Shown: positions 1 through 5,919, counted from the stretch's first letter. The stretch: 7,351 nt of DNA from Deltaproteobacteria bacterium (GCA_013813945.1 JACCQV010000745.1:1-7351), one strand, 5' to 3'. The notes: generated by a model not told the origin, from the letters alone. Translations and numbers: made by a program.

Positions 1-286
1 CGCGACCCGAGCCCGGGCCGTTGACGTAGACGGTGACGTTGCGGACACCGTGCTCCATCGCCTTCTTCGCGGCGTCCTCGGCAGCGAGCTGCGCGGCGAA
101 CGGCGTCGACTTGCGCGAGCCCTTGAAGCCGCACGTACCGGCGCTCGACCAGGCAACCACGTTGCCCGAGACGTCGGTGATCGAAACGATCGTGTTGTTG
201 AACGTGGCGCTGATGTGCGCGACGCCGGTCTGGATGTTCTTCCGGACCTTCTTCTTCTGCTTGGCCTTGGCGGCGGTGGTGCTCAT
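1..286 (-). CDS. rpsK: 30S ribosomal protein S11 (N-terminal 95 residues, cut by window edge)
   Basis: Small-subunit protein S11, part of the platform, where it contacts 16S rRNA near the mRNA exit (E-site) side and helps select correct tRNA pairing. Translation from the ATG at 284-286 gives 95 residues and then runs off the window. It opens with a lysine-rich tail (KAKQKKKVRKN), followed by the family core GVAHISATFNNTIVSITD (residues 21-38), the block GTCGFKGSRKSTPFAAQ (50-66) and VRNVTVYVNGPGSGR (81-95). The C-terminal third, including the usual basic tail, is missing only because the sequence ends. A GGGGA stretch upstream of the ATG can serve as ribosome binding site. The gene follows rpsM by 13 bases, the standard alpha-operon order. 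Identification is by clear family sequence; nothing odd is seen. Confidence 0.97.
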   Translation of the reverse strand, partial: MSTTAAKAKQKKKVRKNIQTGVAHISATFNNTIVSITDVSGNVVAWSSAGTCGFKGSRKSTPFAAQLAAEDAAKKAMEHGVRNVTVYVNGPGSGR

Positions 287-299
287 CTTGATTCCCCGA

Positions 300-683
300 T
301 CACTTCTTCGCGACCGCGCCCAGCTTCTTCACCGCCATACGGCGAGGACCCTTACGGGTGCGGGCGTTAGTGTGAGTGCGCTGGCCACGAACCGGGAGGT
401 TCCGGCGATGACGGCTACCGCGGTAGCTGTTGAGATCGACGAGCCGCTTGATGTGCAGCTGCACATCGCGACGCAGATCGCCTTCGACGCGGAAGTTCGC
501 TTCGATCGCGTCGCGGATCTTGCGAACGTCGCTCTCGTCGAGATCATCGCTCTTCTTGTCGAGCGAGATGCCGGCCTGGTTGAGAACAACGCCAGCAGCC
601 TTGCGACCGATGCCGTAGATGTACGTGAGAGCGATCTCGATGCGCTTGTTACGCGGGAGATCGACGCCTGCAATGCGAGCCAT
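300..683 (-). CDS. rpsM: 30S ribosomal protein S13
   Basis: S13 sits in the head of the 30S subunit, binds 16S rRNA, and contacts the 50S subunit (through L5) and the P-site tRNA. The 127-residue product is slightly longer than the usual 118-126. It starts MARIAGVDLPRNKR and carries the helix-hairpin-helix element TYIYGIGRKAA (residues 20-30). Near the C-terminus is the hallmark basic block RGSRHRRNLPVRGQRT (89-104) followed by HTNARTRKG (104-112). The tail is lysine-rich and ends AVAKK. The ATG at 681-683 is the family start and lies 6 bases after the rpmJ stop. The ribosome binding site is weak, with AGGG inside the last rpmJ codons, so coupling to rpmJ translation is plausible. L5, one of its bridge partners, is encoded upstream in the same cluster. 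Confidence 0.98.
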   Translation of the reverse strand: MARIAGVDLPRNKRIEIALTYIYGIGRKAAGVVLNQAGISLDKKSDDLDESDVRKIRDAIEANFRVEGDLRRDVQLHIKRLVDLNSYRGSRHRRNLPVRGQRTHTNARTRKGPRRMAVKKLGAVAKK

Positions 684-689
684 AAATTC

Positions 690-803
690 TTAACCCTGAC
701 GCTGCTTGTGACGGGCGTTGGAGCAGATGATGCGAACGACGCCCTTGCGCTTGATGACCTTGCACTTCACGCAGATCGGTTTGACGGATGCTCGGACCTT
801 CAT
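690..803 (-). CDS. rpmJ: 50S ribosomal protein L36, zinc-binding form
   Basis: A 37-residue protein, the usual L36 length. L36 binds 23S rRNA at the base of the L7/L12 region of the 50S subunit. The sequence begins MKVRASVKPICVKCKVIKRK. It has the zinc-ribbon ligands C11, C14, C27 and H32 (CxxC, then C-x4-H), so this is the zinc-holding (C+) form rather than the zinc-free paralogue some bacteria make under zinc limitation. Start ATG is at 801-803 and the TAA stop at 690-692. In many bacteria infA lies just before rpmJ; here map precedes it directly, 43 bases away. The ribosome binding site is poor, only AGAG-type purine runs within a tandem repeat at 811-828. Identification rests on full-length family match by eye. 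Confidence 0.97.
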   Translation of the reverse strand: MKVRASVKPICVKCKVIKRKGVVRIICSNARHKQRQG

Positions 804-810
804 GGACTTT

Positions 811-828
811 TGCTCTCTGTGCTCTCTG
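811..828 (-). repeat. Two perfect tandem 9-bp copies upstream of rpmJ
   Basis: On the coding (minus) strand the unit CAGAGAGCA occurs twice back to back, in the 43-base gap between the map stop and the rpmJ start. Each copy holds an AGAGAG purine run that could pair weakly with the anti-Shine-Dalgarno sequence; the copy nearer rpmJ is at workable distance from the ATG. Replication slippage would explain the duplication. Function is unknown, and it may simply be a weak ribosome binding region. Confidence 0.6.
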
Positions 829-846
829 AGGTGATCGTCGAAGCGT

Positions 847-1815
847 TTAAGGGTTCCCGGGGGATGAAGTTGGCCTGGTCAGAACCCAGGGCCCGTCGTC
901 TGTGACCGCGATCGTGTGCTCGAAGTGTGCGGACATCGAGCGATCTTTGGTCACAGCCGTCCATTCATCGTCGAGTTCCTCTACGTCAGGGGTCCCGGCG
1001 TTTACCATGGGCTCGACGGCGATGACAAGGCCGGACTTCAGGCGTTTCTCCGTGCCTGGCTTGCCGAAATTCGGGACCTGCGGATCCTCGTGCATCTGCT
1101 TGCCGGTGCCGTGGCCAACGAACTGGCGGACGACGCTAAAGCCCTGCGATTCCACGTAGCTCTGGACGGCGTGACCGAGGTCGCCCAGGCGGCTGCCGAC
1201 CCGACACAGGGCGATCGCCTTCTCCAGGGATTCCCGACAGACGTCGACGAGCTTCCGCTTCTGGGGGGACACGTTGCCGATCGGCAGGGTCCGGGCGGTG
1301 TCGGCACAGAACCCGTGCATGAAGATGCCGAAGTCGATGCCGATGATGTCGCCGTCCAGGATGACGTCGGTCTTGCGCGGGATGCCGTGGACGATGACCT
1401 CGTTGCGCGAAGTGCAGACCACGCCGGGGTACGGGGGCTTGCCACCGGCGTTGTAGTTGAGGAACGCGCTGCGGACCTTGTGCTTGTCGACCTCGGACTT
1501 GATGACCTGGTCGACGTCGCCGGTGGTCATCCCGGGCTTCGCCAGCGCACGCAGACCGGTGTACGTCTCGGTCAGCCGGGCGAGCTCGTCCTTGGCGTCG
1601 GTCGACAGCTTGGTGATCGCGGACGCGGAGTCCACGACCTCCTGCTCGATCCGCTTCGCGTGCTTCGCGATCCCGGCGCGCGCGATCTGATCGAGATCCC
1701 ACGTCGACACGCCGGGCTTGGCGGCCTGGCACATGTCCTCGAGGATCTCGGCCGCGACGAGCCCGGAGGCTCGCATCAGGCGAATCTCGTCGGGACTCTT
1801 GAGCTGGATACGCAC
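847..1815 (-). CDS. map: Type I methionine aminopeptidase with an extra ~60-residue N-terminal duplication
   Basis: Cytosolic metalloenzyme that removes the initiator methionine from nascent proteins when the second residue is small. All metal ligands of the family are present: H143 (IVHGIP), D161 (GIDFG), D172 (CADTART), H235 (VGHGTG), E268 (AVEPM) and E299 (HFEHT), plus the substrate-binding histidine H242 (MHEDP). From my memory of the E. coli enzyme (ligands at 79, 97, 108, 171, 204 and 235), every ligand is displaced by exactly 64, while the N-terminal KPG motif is at the same number, 33. The 322-residue protein therefore carries an insertion between its N-terminal helices and the catalytic fold. 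The insertion repeats the KPG-type segment: residues 31-55 resemble 91-115. The start is GTG at 1813-1815 with TGAGG eight bases upstream, overlapping the secY stop. Catalytic activity is expected, as no key residue is missing. Confidence 0.96.
   Translation of the reverse strand: MRIQLKSPDEIRLMRASGLVAAEILEDMCQAAKPGVSTWDLDQIARAGIAKHAKRIEQEVVDSASAITKLSTDAKDELARLTETYTGLRALAKPGMTTGDVDQVIKSEVDKHKVRSAFLNYNAGGKPPYPGVVCTSRNEVIVHGIPRKTDVILDGDIIGIDFGIFMHGFCADTARTLPIGNVSPQKRKLVDVCRESLEKAIALCRVGSRLGDLGHAVQSYVESQGFSVVRQFVGHGTGKQMHEDPQVPNFGKPGTEKRLKSGLVIAVEPMVNAGTPDVEELDDEWTAVTKDRSMSAHFEHTIAVTDDGPWVLTRPTSSPGNP
1471..1725 (-). repeat. map: Diverged internal duplication within map (protein residues 31-55 and 91-115)
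   Basis: The segment AAKPGVSTWDLDQIARAG (from residue 31) matches LAKPGMTTGDVDQVIKSE (from residue 91). Over the 25 aligned residues 11 are identical (including KPG, T, D, D, Q, K, H and R) and several more are conservative. The spacing is exactly 60 residues. The second copy runs on into the normal enzyme core (SAFLNY, then the VCTS and HGIP blocks). The first copy continues from the normal N-terminus (KSPDEIRLMRASG) and then leaves the family pattern for a linker of roughly residues 56-90. The DNA copies have diverged, so the duplication is old. Confidence 0.75.
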
Positions 1816-1823
1816 GACCCGCG

Positions 1824-1828
1824 CCTCA
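1824..1828 (-). promoter_or_regulatory. Ribosome binding site of map, overlapping the secY stop codon
   Basis: TGAGG on the minus strand: the TGA is the secY stop and GAGG is the Shine-Dalgarno core, 8 bases before the GTG start of map. This supports the GTG start and suggests that map translation is coupled to secY. The rpsN-rpsH junction has the same layout. Confidence 0.75.
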
Positions 1829-3154
1829 GCGTGGTCGCTGTGCGACGCGACCGCGGATCCGCGGTCCCTTGGGACCGGCGAAGCCTTCGTAGTTGCGCGT
1901 GATCAGATGCGACTCGATCTGCTGCACCGTATCGAGCGCGACACCGACGACGATCAACAGGCCCGTGCCGCCGAACTGAAACGGCACGTTCAGGTACTTC
2001 TGCAGGAGCGCGGGGATCATACAGACCACCGAGAGGTAGAGCGCACCCGCGAAGGTCACGCGCGACAGCACCCGCTCGATGTAGCTCGCGGTGTTCTTGC
2101 CGGGGCGAATGCCCGGGATGAAGCCGCCCGACTTCTTGAGGTTGTCGGCGACATCTACCGGGTTGAAAACGACCGACGTGTAGAAGAACGCGAAGAACAC
2201 GACGAGGATCGTGAAGATTGCGTTGTAGCGCCAGTCGGCTGGATTCAGCACCGACGCGAACTCCTGCATCCAGCCGGAGTTCGCCATGTTGGCGATCTGC
2301 GACGGGAACATCAGGATCGAGGACGCGAAGATCGGCGGGATGACGCCGGCGACGTTGACCTTGAGCGGCAGATAGCTCTGCGCACCCGAGTACATTTTTC
2401 GACCGACTTGTCGTTTTGTGTACTGGACGGGGATTCGCCGCTGCGCTCGTTCGAAGTAGCAGATGGCGGCGATCGTCGCGACGACCAGGATGATCATGAA
2501 CACGACGGTGAGACCGCCGGTGTCACCTGTCCCGCCACCGGCGAGGAACTGCGTGATCGCATCGGGCATCGCCGCGACGATGCCGGCGAAGATGATCATC
2601 GAGGAGCCGTTACCGATGCCCTTGTCCGTGATCAGCTCGCCCATCCACATGATGACGGCGGTGCCGGTGGTCATGGTGACGACGGTGAGGAGGTGGAACT
2701 GGAGGCCCGGGTCGGAGACAACTTCCGCTCCGCCGCGAGACAGGCTCTCGACGTAACTGGCGGCGAACCACGCCTGGACGGCCGCGATCACGAGCGTCAG
2801 GTAGCGGGTGTACTGGTTGATCTTCTTGCGCCCCTGCTCGCCCTCTTTGTTGAGCTGATCGAGCTTGGGAACTACGACCGTGAGCAGCTGCATCACGATC
2901 GAGGCGGTGACGTACGGCATGATGCCGAGCGTGAAGATCGAGAACTGCTCGAGCGCGCCGCCCGAGAACATGTTGAACATGCCGAGGAAGGAGCCACTGC
3001 CGCCCTTCTGGACGACGTGCTGCATCTCGACGCGGTTGACGTCAGGGATCGTGATGAAGACTCCCAGCCGATAGACGGCCAGGATGGCGAGCGTGAACAG
3101 GATCCGGCGACGGAGCTCCGGAACCTTGCCGATATTGCCGATCGCGAATGCCAC
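1826..3154 (-). CDS. secY: Preprotein translocase subunit SecY
   Basis: Central membrane subunit of the SecYEG channel, which exports unfolded proteins (with SecA) and inserts membrane proteins co-translationally. The 442-residue product has the expected ten hydrophobic segments, roughly at 18-37, 78-97, 116-136, 153-172, 183-200, 214-234, 267-288, 311-331, 369-388 and 394-414. Family landmarks are GVFITIPDVN (31-40), NMFSGGALEQFSIFTLGIMP (61-80), the GNGSS block before segment 5 (181-185), the cytosolic loop with YFERAQRRIPVQY (233-245), and the ribosome/SecA-contacting loop FIPGIRPGKNT (345-355), whose R350 lies in the essential-arginine position. The tail after RNYEGF is longer and basic (GPKGPRIRGRVAQRPR). 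The start is GTG at 3152-3154, 11 bases after rplO, with AGGA upstream formed by the rplO stop. adk, which often follows secY, is absent. Confidence 0.98.
   Translation of the reverse strand: MAFAIGNIGKVPELRRRILFTLAILAVYRLGVFITIPDVNRVEMQHVVQKGGSGSFLGMFNMFSGGALEQFSIFTLGIMPYVTASIVMQLLTVVVPKLDQLNKEGEQGRKKINQYTRYLTLVIAAVQAWFAASYVESLSRGGAEVVSDPGLQFHLLTVVTMTTGTAVIMWMGELITDKGIGNGSSMIIFAGIVAAMPDAITQFLAGGGTGDTGGLTVVFMIILVVATIAAICYFERAQRRIPVQYTKRQVGRKMYSGAQSYLPLKVNVAGVIPPIFASSILMFPSQIANMANSGWMQEFASVLNPADWRYNAIFTILVVFFAFFYTSVVFNPVDVADNLKKSGGFIPGIRPGKNTASYIERVLSRVTFAGALYLSVVCMIPALLQKYLNVPFQFGGTGLLIVVGVALDTVQQIESHLITRNYEGFAGPKGPRIRGRVAQRPR
1849..1866. repeat. 18-bp perfect palindrome in the 3' end of secY
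   Basis: GACCGCGGATCCGCGGTC reads the same on both strands. It lies inside secY codons for the basic C-terminal tail (around GPRIRGRV). As RNA it could form a 7-bp GC-rich stem with a 4-base loop. No T-run follows, so it does not look like an intrinsic terminator. It may be chance in GC-rich arginine and glycine codons. Confidence 0.6.
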
Positions 3155-3165
3155 TCTAGGGTGTC

Positions 3166-3669
3166 CTACGAAGCTGCGCCAACCGAGGCAACGATGGTGT
3201 CGGGCAGGATCTCGATCGAGCCGCCGGCCTTCTGGACCTTGTCCTTCGCGGTCGAGGACGCGCGGTGCGCCTTGATCGTGAGCTTCTTGGTCAGCTCGCC
3301 TTCGCCGAGGATCTTGATGGTCTCGACCATCTTCGGGATGATGCCCATGGTGCGGAGCACGTCGATGTCGACGCTCGCGCCGTTCTCGAACAGGCTCTCG
3401 AGGAGCTCGACGTTGATCGGGAACGCCTCGACGCGGTTACGGTTCTTGAACCCGCGCTTCGGAATCCGGCGAGGCATCGGCATCTGCCCGCCCTCGAAGG
3501 CGTAGCGCGCACCGTGGTGACCCGGGCGGGCCTTCTGGCCCTTGACGCCCTTACCGGACGTCTTGCCCGTACCCGATCCACGACCGCGGCCGAGACGCTT
3601 CTTCGTCTTGGTCGAGCCCGGGTTCGGGTGCAGGTTGTGGAGGCTGATCTTGTTGTCGTTGTCGGACAT
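3166..3669 (-). CDS. rplO: 50S ribosomal protein L15
   Basis: L15 binds 23S rRNA in the body of the 50S subunit and has a long, glycine- and arginine-rich N-terminal extension that threads into the rRNA. The product from the ATG at 3667-3669 has 167 residues. It shows HNLHPNPGS (11-19), the basic glycine-rich arm KRLGRGRGSGTGKTSGKG (24-41) with GQKARPGHHG (44-53), FEGGQMPMPRRIPKRGF (58-74), and the C-terminal fold with the family-type stretch KLTIKAHRASSTAKDKVQKA (129-148). An in-frame TTG nine codons upstream is possible but gives a non-family N-terminus and no better binding site. A GGAA about nine bases before the ATG is the best ribosome binding site I see. It is separated from rpmD by about 97 bases, unusually loose for this cluster. 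Confidence 0.97.
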   Translation of the reverse strand: MSDNDNKISLHNLHPNPGSTKTKKRLGRGRGSGTGKTSGKGVKGQKARPGHHGARYAFEGGQMPMPRRIPKRGFKNRNRVEAFPINVELLESLFENGASVDIDVLRTMGIIPKMVETIKILGEGELTKKLTIKAHRASSTAKDKVQKAGGSIEILPDTIVASVGAAS

Positions 3670-3768
3670 TGGGAGCTTTTCCGAGCGCGCGTGCAATCTG
3701 GCGCTTAACTAACGTTTGAGCAAGGGCGAGTAGGTAATCGACCGGAGATGAGATCGCTACCTGGCTGA

Positions 3769-3954
<186 letters not shown>

Positions 3955-3956
3955 GA

Positions 3957-4484
3957 CTAGCCTCGGTTCTCGGGCGCCGACTTCGCGGTGCGGAAGTCAG
4001 AGACGTTCTTGCCGCGGGTCTTCGCGACCTGCTCGATCGAGCGCAGCGCCTTGAGCGCGACGATCGTCGCGTGGATGACGTTGTGCTTGTTCGACGTCCC
4101 GATCGACTTGGTCAGGATGTCCGTGATGCCACAGACCTCGAGCACCGGGCGGCAACCACCGCCGGCGATGACGCCGGTACCGGGAGAAGCCGGACGGAGC
4201 AGCACCTGCGCCGCGCCGAAGAAGCCGGTGATGTCGTGGGGAATCGTTCCCTTGACGAGCGGGACCCGGAACAGATTCCGCTTGGCGCGGTCCGTACCCT
4301 TGCGAATCGCCTCGGGGACTTCGTTCGCCTTGCCGAGACCGGCGCCGACGAAGCCGTGCTGATCGCCAACGACGACGAGCGCCGAGAACGAGAAGCGACG
4401 GCCGCCCTTGACGACCTTGGCAACGCGGTTGATGTGCACGACGCGGTCGACGAGCTCGCCGACGTCTTCTGGATTGATCAGCAT
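3957..4484 (-). CDS. rpsE: 30S ribosomal protein S5
   Basis: S5 lies at the mRNA entrance of the 30S subunit, contributes to helicase activity and decoding accuracy, and contacts S4 and S8. The 175-residue protein opens MLINPEDVGELVDRVVHINR and has the S5 double-stranded-RNA-binding fold with VAKVVKGGRRFSFSALVVVG (21-40) and GFVGAGLGKANEVPEAIRKG (44-63). The second domain contains GTIPHDITGFFGAAQVLLRP (79-98) and GTGVIAGGGCRPVLEVCGI (102-120). In that block the common form is GGPVR or GGAVR; here GGGCR carries a cysteine (C111), a mild departure. The ATG at 4482-4484 has AAGGA four bases upstream, overlapping the rplR TAA stop. Confidence 0.98.
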   Translation of the reverse strand: MLINPEDVGELVDRVVHINRVAKVVKGGRRFSFSALVVVGDQHGFVGAGLGKANEVPEAIRKGTDRAKRNLFRVPLVKGTIPHDITGFFGAAQVLLRPASPGTGVIAGGGCRPVLEVCGITDILTKSIGTSNKHNVIHATIVALKALRSIEQVAKTRGKNVSDFRTAKSAPENRG

Positions 4485-4491
4485 AGGATCC

Positions 4492-4872
4492 TTAGAACTT
4501 CAGACCCGCGTCACGAGCGCCATCGGCGACTTCCTTGACGCGACCGTGGAAGATGAAGCCGTTGCGGTCAAACACGACCGACTCGACGTTGAGCGCCTTG
4601 AGCTTGTCGCCGATCGCCTTGCCGATGGCGCGCGCGCGCTCCTTCTTCGGCTTGCCGGCGACGGCAGTCTTGAGCGTGCCCTCGAGCTCGCTCGCAGCGG
4701 CGAGCACGCGGCCCGTCGTGTCGTCCACCGCCTGGACGTAGACGTAGCGTGCCGAGCGGAACACGCTCAGCCGCGGACGCTCGGCCGTGCCGGTGACACG
4801 CAGGCGGATGTGCACCTTGCGCTTCAGCCGCTTGCGGAGCTTCTCGTTCGAAATCTTGACGTGTCCAGCCAT
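4492..4872 (-). CDS. rplR: 50S ribosomal protein L18
   Basis: L18 is a 5S rRNA-binding protein of the central protuberance and works with L5 in loading 5S rRNA. I start it at the ATG 4870-4872 (126 residues), not at an upstream in-frame ATG 75 bases earlier, because MAGHVKISNEKLRKRLKRK is family-like while the upstream codons (serine/alanine-rich) are not. In addition AGGAAG lies eight bases before this ATG. Conserved parts are HIRLRVTGTAERPRLSVFRS (21-40), YVQAVDD (45-51) and the C-terminal VVFDRNGFIFHGRVKEVADG (98-117) with GLKF at the end. It is preceded by a long hairpin that fills most of the rplF-rplR gap. Confidence 0.97.
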   Translation of the reverse strand: MAGHVKISNEKLRKRLKRKVHIRLRVTGTAERPRLSVFRSARYVYVQAVDDTTGRVLAAASELEGTLKTAVAGKPKKERARAIGKAIGDKLKALNVESVVFDRNGFIFHGRVKEVADGARDAGLKF

Positions 4873-4880
4873 GACTAATT

Positions 4881-4886
4881 CTTCCT
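4881..4886 (-). promoter_or_regulatory. Ribosome binding site of rplR
   Basis: AGGAAG on the minus strand, 8 bases before the ATG of rplR. It decides the 126-residue start over the longer in-frame alternative. The site begins at the very base where the upstream hairpin (4887-4953) ends. Confidence 0.75.
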
Positions 4887-4953
4887 GCTCACCTTGAAGA
4901 GCTGCCGGTCCCCCCGCCGCGAATGCGGTGGAGGATGAGCAGCTCAAGTGAGC
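4887..4953 (-). promoter_or_regulatory. Long two-part stem-loop between rplF and rplR
   Basis: Read on the plus strand, the left arm is gctcac, c, ttga, aga, gctgc (4887-4905) and the right arm is gcagc, tcaa, gtgagc (4939-4953). These pair over 15 bp with a 1-base and a 3-base bulge. Inside, 4911-4920 pairs with 4925-4934 around a 4-base loop, with one mismatch and one G-U pair in the mRNA. The structure begins at the last base of the rplF TAG stop and ends directly before the rplR Shine-Dalgarno site. No T-run follows, so it is not a standard terminator. It may act in mRNA processing, protein binding, or holding stop and start sites close together; this is inference. Confidence 0.7.
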
Positions 4954-5504
4954 TACTTGCCGGCAGTCTTGCCAGCCTTACGCGTGATGGTCTCTTCGAT
5001 GTACTTGATGCCCTTGCCCTTGTAAGGCTCGGGCGGGCGGAAGCTGCGGATCTTCGAGGCCGCCTGGCCGAGGGCCTGGCGATCGATCCCCGTCAGGATC
5101 AGCTGGTTCTTGTCGACCTTGGCCGCGATGCCCTCGGGCAGCGCGAAGTCGATCGGGTGCGAGTAGCCGAGCGACAGCACGAGCTTGGGACCCTTGAGCT
5201 CGGCCTTGTAGCCGACGCCGTTGATCTCGAGCGTACGTGTGAAGCCGGTGGTGACGCCGGTCAGCATGTTGCCGACGAGGGCGCGCATCAGGCCATGCGC
5301 AGCGCGCACCGGACCGAGCTCGCTCTTGCGCTCGAAGACGACGATGTCTTTGCCTTCGTCGTCCTTGGTCTGCTTGATCTCGATGTCCTTGTGGCGCGCG
5401 AGCGTCAAGGTGCCCTTCGGGCCCTTGGTGGTCACGATGTCCTTGGTGATCGACACCTGGACGCCCTTTGGAATCTCGAGTGGTTTACGTCCGATTCGCG
5501 ACAT
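4953..5504 (-). CDS. rplF: 50S ribosomal protein L6
   Basis: L6 binds 23S rRNA near the sarcin-ricin loop and the factor-binding site of the 50S subunit. The 183-residue protein has the two repeated L6 domains: the first begins MSRIGRKPLEIPKGV (1-15), and the second lies after GFTRTLEINGVGYKAEL (87-103). The bacterial signature PEPYKGKGIKY is at 158-168, followed by a short basic tail KAGKTAGK. The loop around residues 45-55 (QTKDDEGKD) is charged and slightly extended. The ATG at 5502-5504 lies 3 bases after the rpsH stop, and GAGG is 11 bases upstream within the rpsH end. Standard spc-operon position between rpsH and rplR. Confidence 0.98.
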   Translation of the reverse strand: MSRIGRKPLEIPKGVQVSITKDIVTTKGPKGTLTLARHKDIEIKQTKDDEGKDIVVFERKSELGPVRAAHGLMRALVGNMLTGVTTGFTRTLEINGVGYKAELKGPKLVLSLGYSHPIDFALPEGIAAKVDKNQLILTGIDRQALGQAASKIRSFRPPEPYKGKGIKYIEETITRKAGKTAGK

Positions 5505-5507
5505 AGA

Positions 5508-5906
5508 TCACCAGACCTCGCAGAGGACTTCGCCGCCAACGCCCTTGGTGCGGGCTTCCTTGTCGGTCATCACGCCCTGCGACGTGGAGAGGATGGCGAT
5601 GCCGAGGCCGTTGCGGACCCGAGGCACCTTGGTGGCGGGAACGTACGCGCGCTGGCCCGGGCGCGACACGCGGCGCATGCCGGTGACCGCGTTCGAGTTG
5701 CGCCCGTCGTAGCGGAGGGCGAGCTTGAGCATGCCCTGCTTGTTGTCTTCGGCCGAGGTGACGGCCTGGATAAAGCCCTCGTCGCGCAGGATCTCGGCGA
5801 GCCGAAGCTTGAGGTTCGAGCGCGGGCACTCGACCACTTGCTTGCGGGCGCGGATCCCGTTCTTGATGCGGGCGAGGAAATCAGCGATTGGATCAGTCAT
5901 CGACAT
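5508..5906 (-). CDS. rpsH: 30S ribosomal protein S8
   Basis: S8 is a primary 16S rRNA-binding protein of the central domain; in E. coli it also represses its own (spc) operon by binding the mRNA. The 132-residue product starts MSMTDPIADFLARIKNG, matching the usual S8 N-terminus, so I choose ATG 5904-5906 over the in-frame ATG two codons later and over longer upstream readings. C-terminal family features are VPRVRNGLGIAILSTSQGVM (94-113) with STSQG in the rRNA-binding loop, then TDKEART and GGEVLCEVW at the end. The TGA stop of rpsN is embedded in the TGAGG binding site, 8 bases before the start, which suggests coupling. Confidence 0.98.
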   Translation of the reverse strand: MSMTDPIADFLARIKNGIRARKQVVECPRSNLKLRLAEILRDEGFIQAVTSAEDNKQGMLKLALRYDGRNSNAVTGMRRVSRPGQRAYVPATKVPRVRNGLGIAILSTSQGVMTDKEARTKGVGGEVLCEVW

Positions 5907-5914
5907 AGGTAACG

Positions 5915-5919
5915 CCTCA
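5915..5919 (-). promoter_or_regulatory. Ribosome binding site of rpsH, overlapping the rpsN stop codon
   Basis: TGAGG on the minus strand combines the rpsN stop (TGA) with a GAGG core 8 bases before the rpsH ATG. It supports the MSMTDP start and suggests termination-reinitiation between the two genes. Confidence 0.75.

Noticed and set aside
33..905. A 290-codon plus-strand frame over rpsK, rpsM, rpmJ and the end of map
   Set aside because: It is antisense to four recognised genes and has no family-like sequence or ribosome binding site.
916..1902. A 328-codon plus-strand frame opposite map
   Set aside because: It mirrors the map codons in the antisense frame; its composition is low-complexity and not protein-like.
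1718..3505. A 595-codon open frame on the plus strand opposite secY and rplO
   Set aside because: The product is full of D, R, E, H and V repeats typical of the antisense frame of GC-rich genes, matches no family I know, and lies wholly over well-identified genes. It is a codon-bias shadow.
3670..3762. A promoter in the rpmD-rplO spacer (TTGCTC and TAGTTA on the minus strand)
   Set aside because: The two elements are not at a proper -35/-10 distance, and neither is a good match.
4873..4947. Longer N-terminus for L18 from an upstream in-frame ATG
   Set aside because: The extra 25 residues are not family-like, they are encoded by the hairpin region, and a better Shine-Dalgarno site serves the ATG at 4870-4872.
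4923..5912. A 329-codon plus-strand frame opposite rplF and rpsH
   Set aside because: It is another antisense shadow across two clear ribosomal genes.
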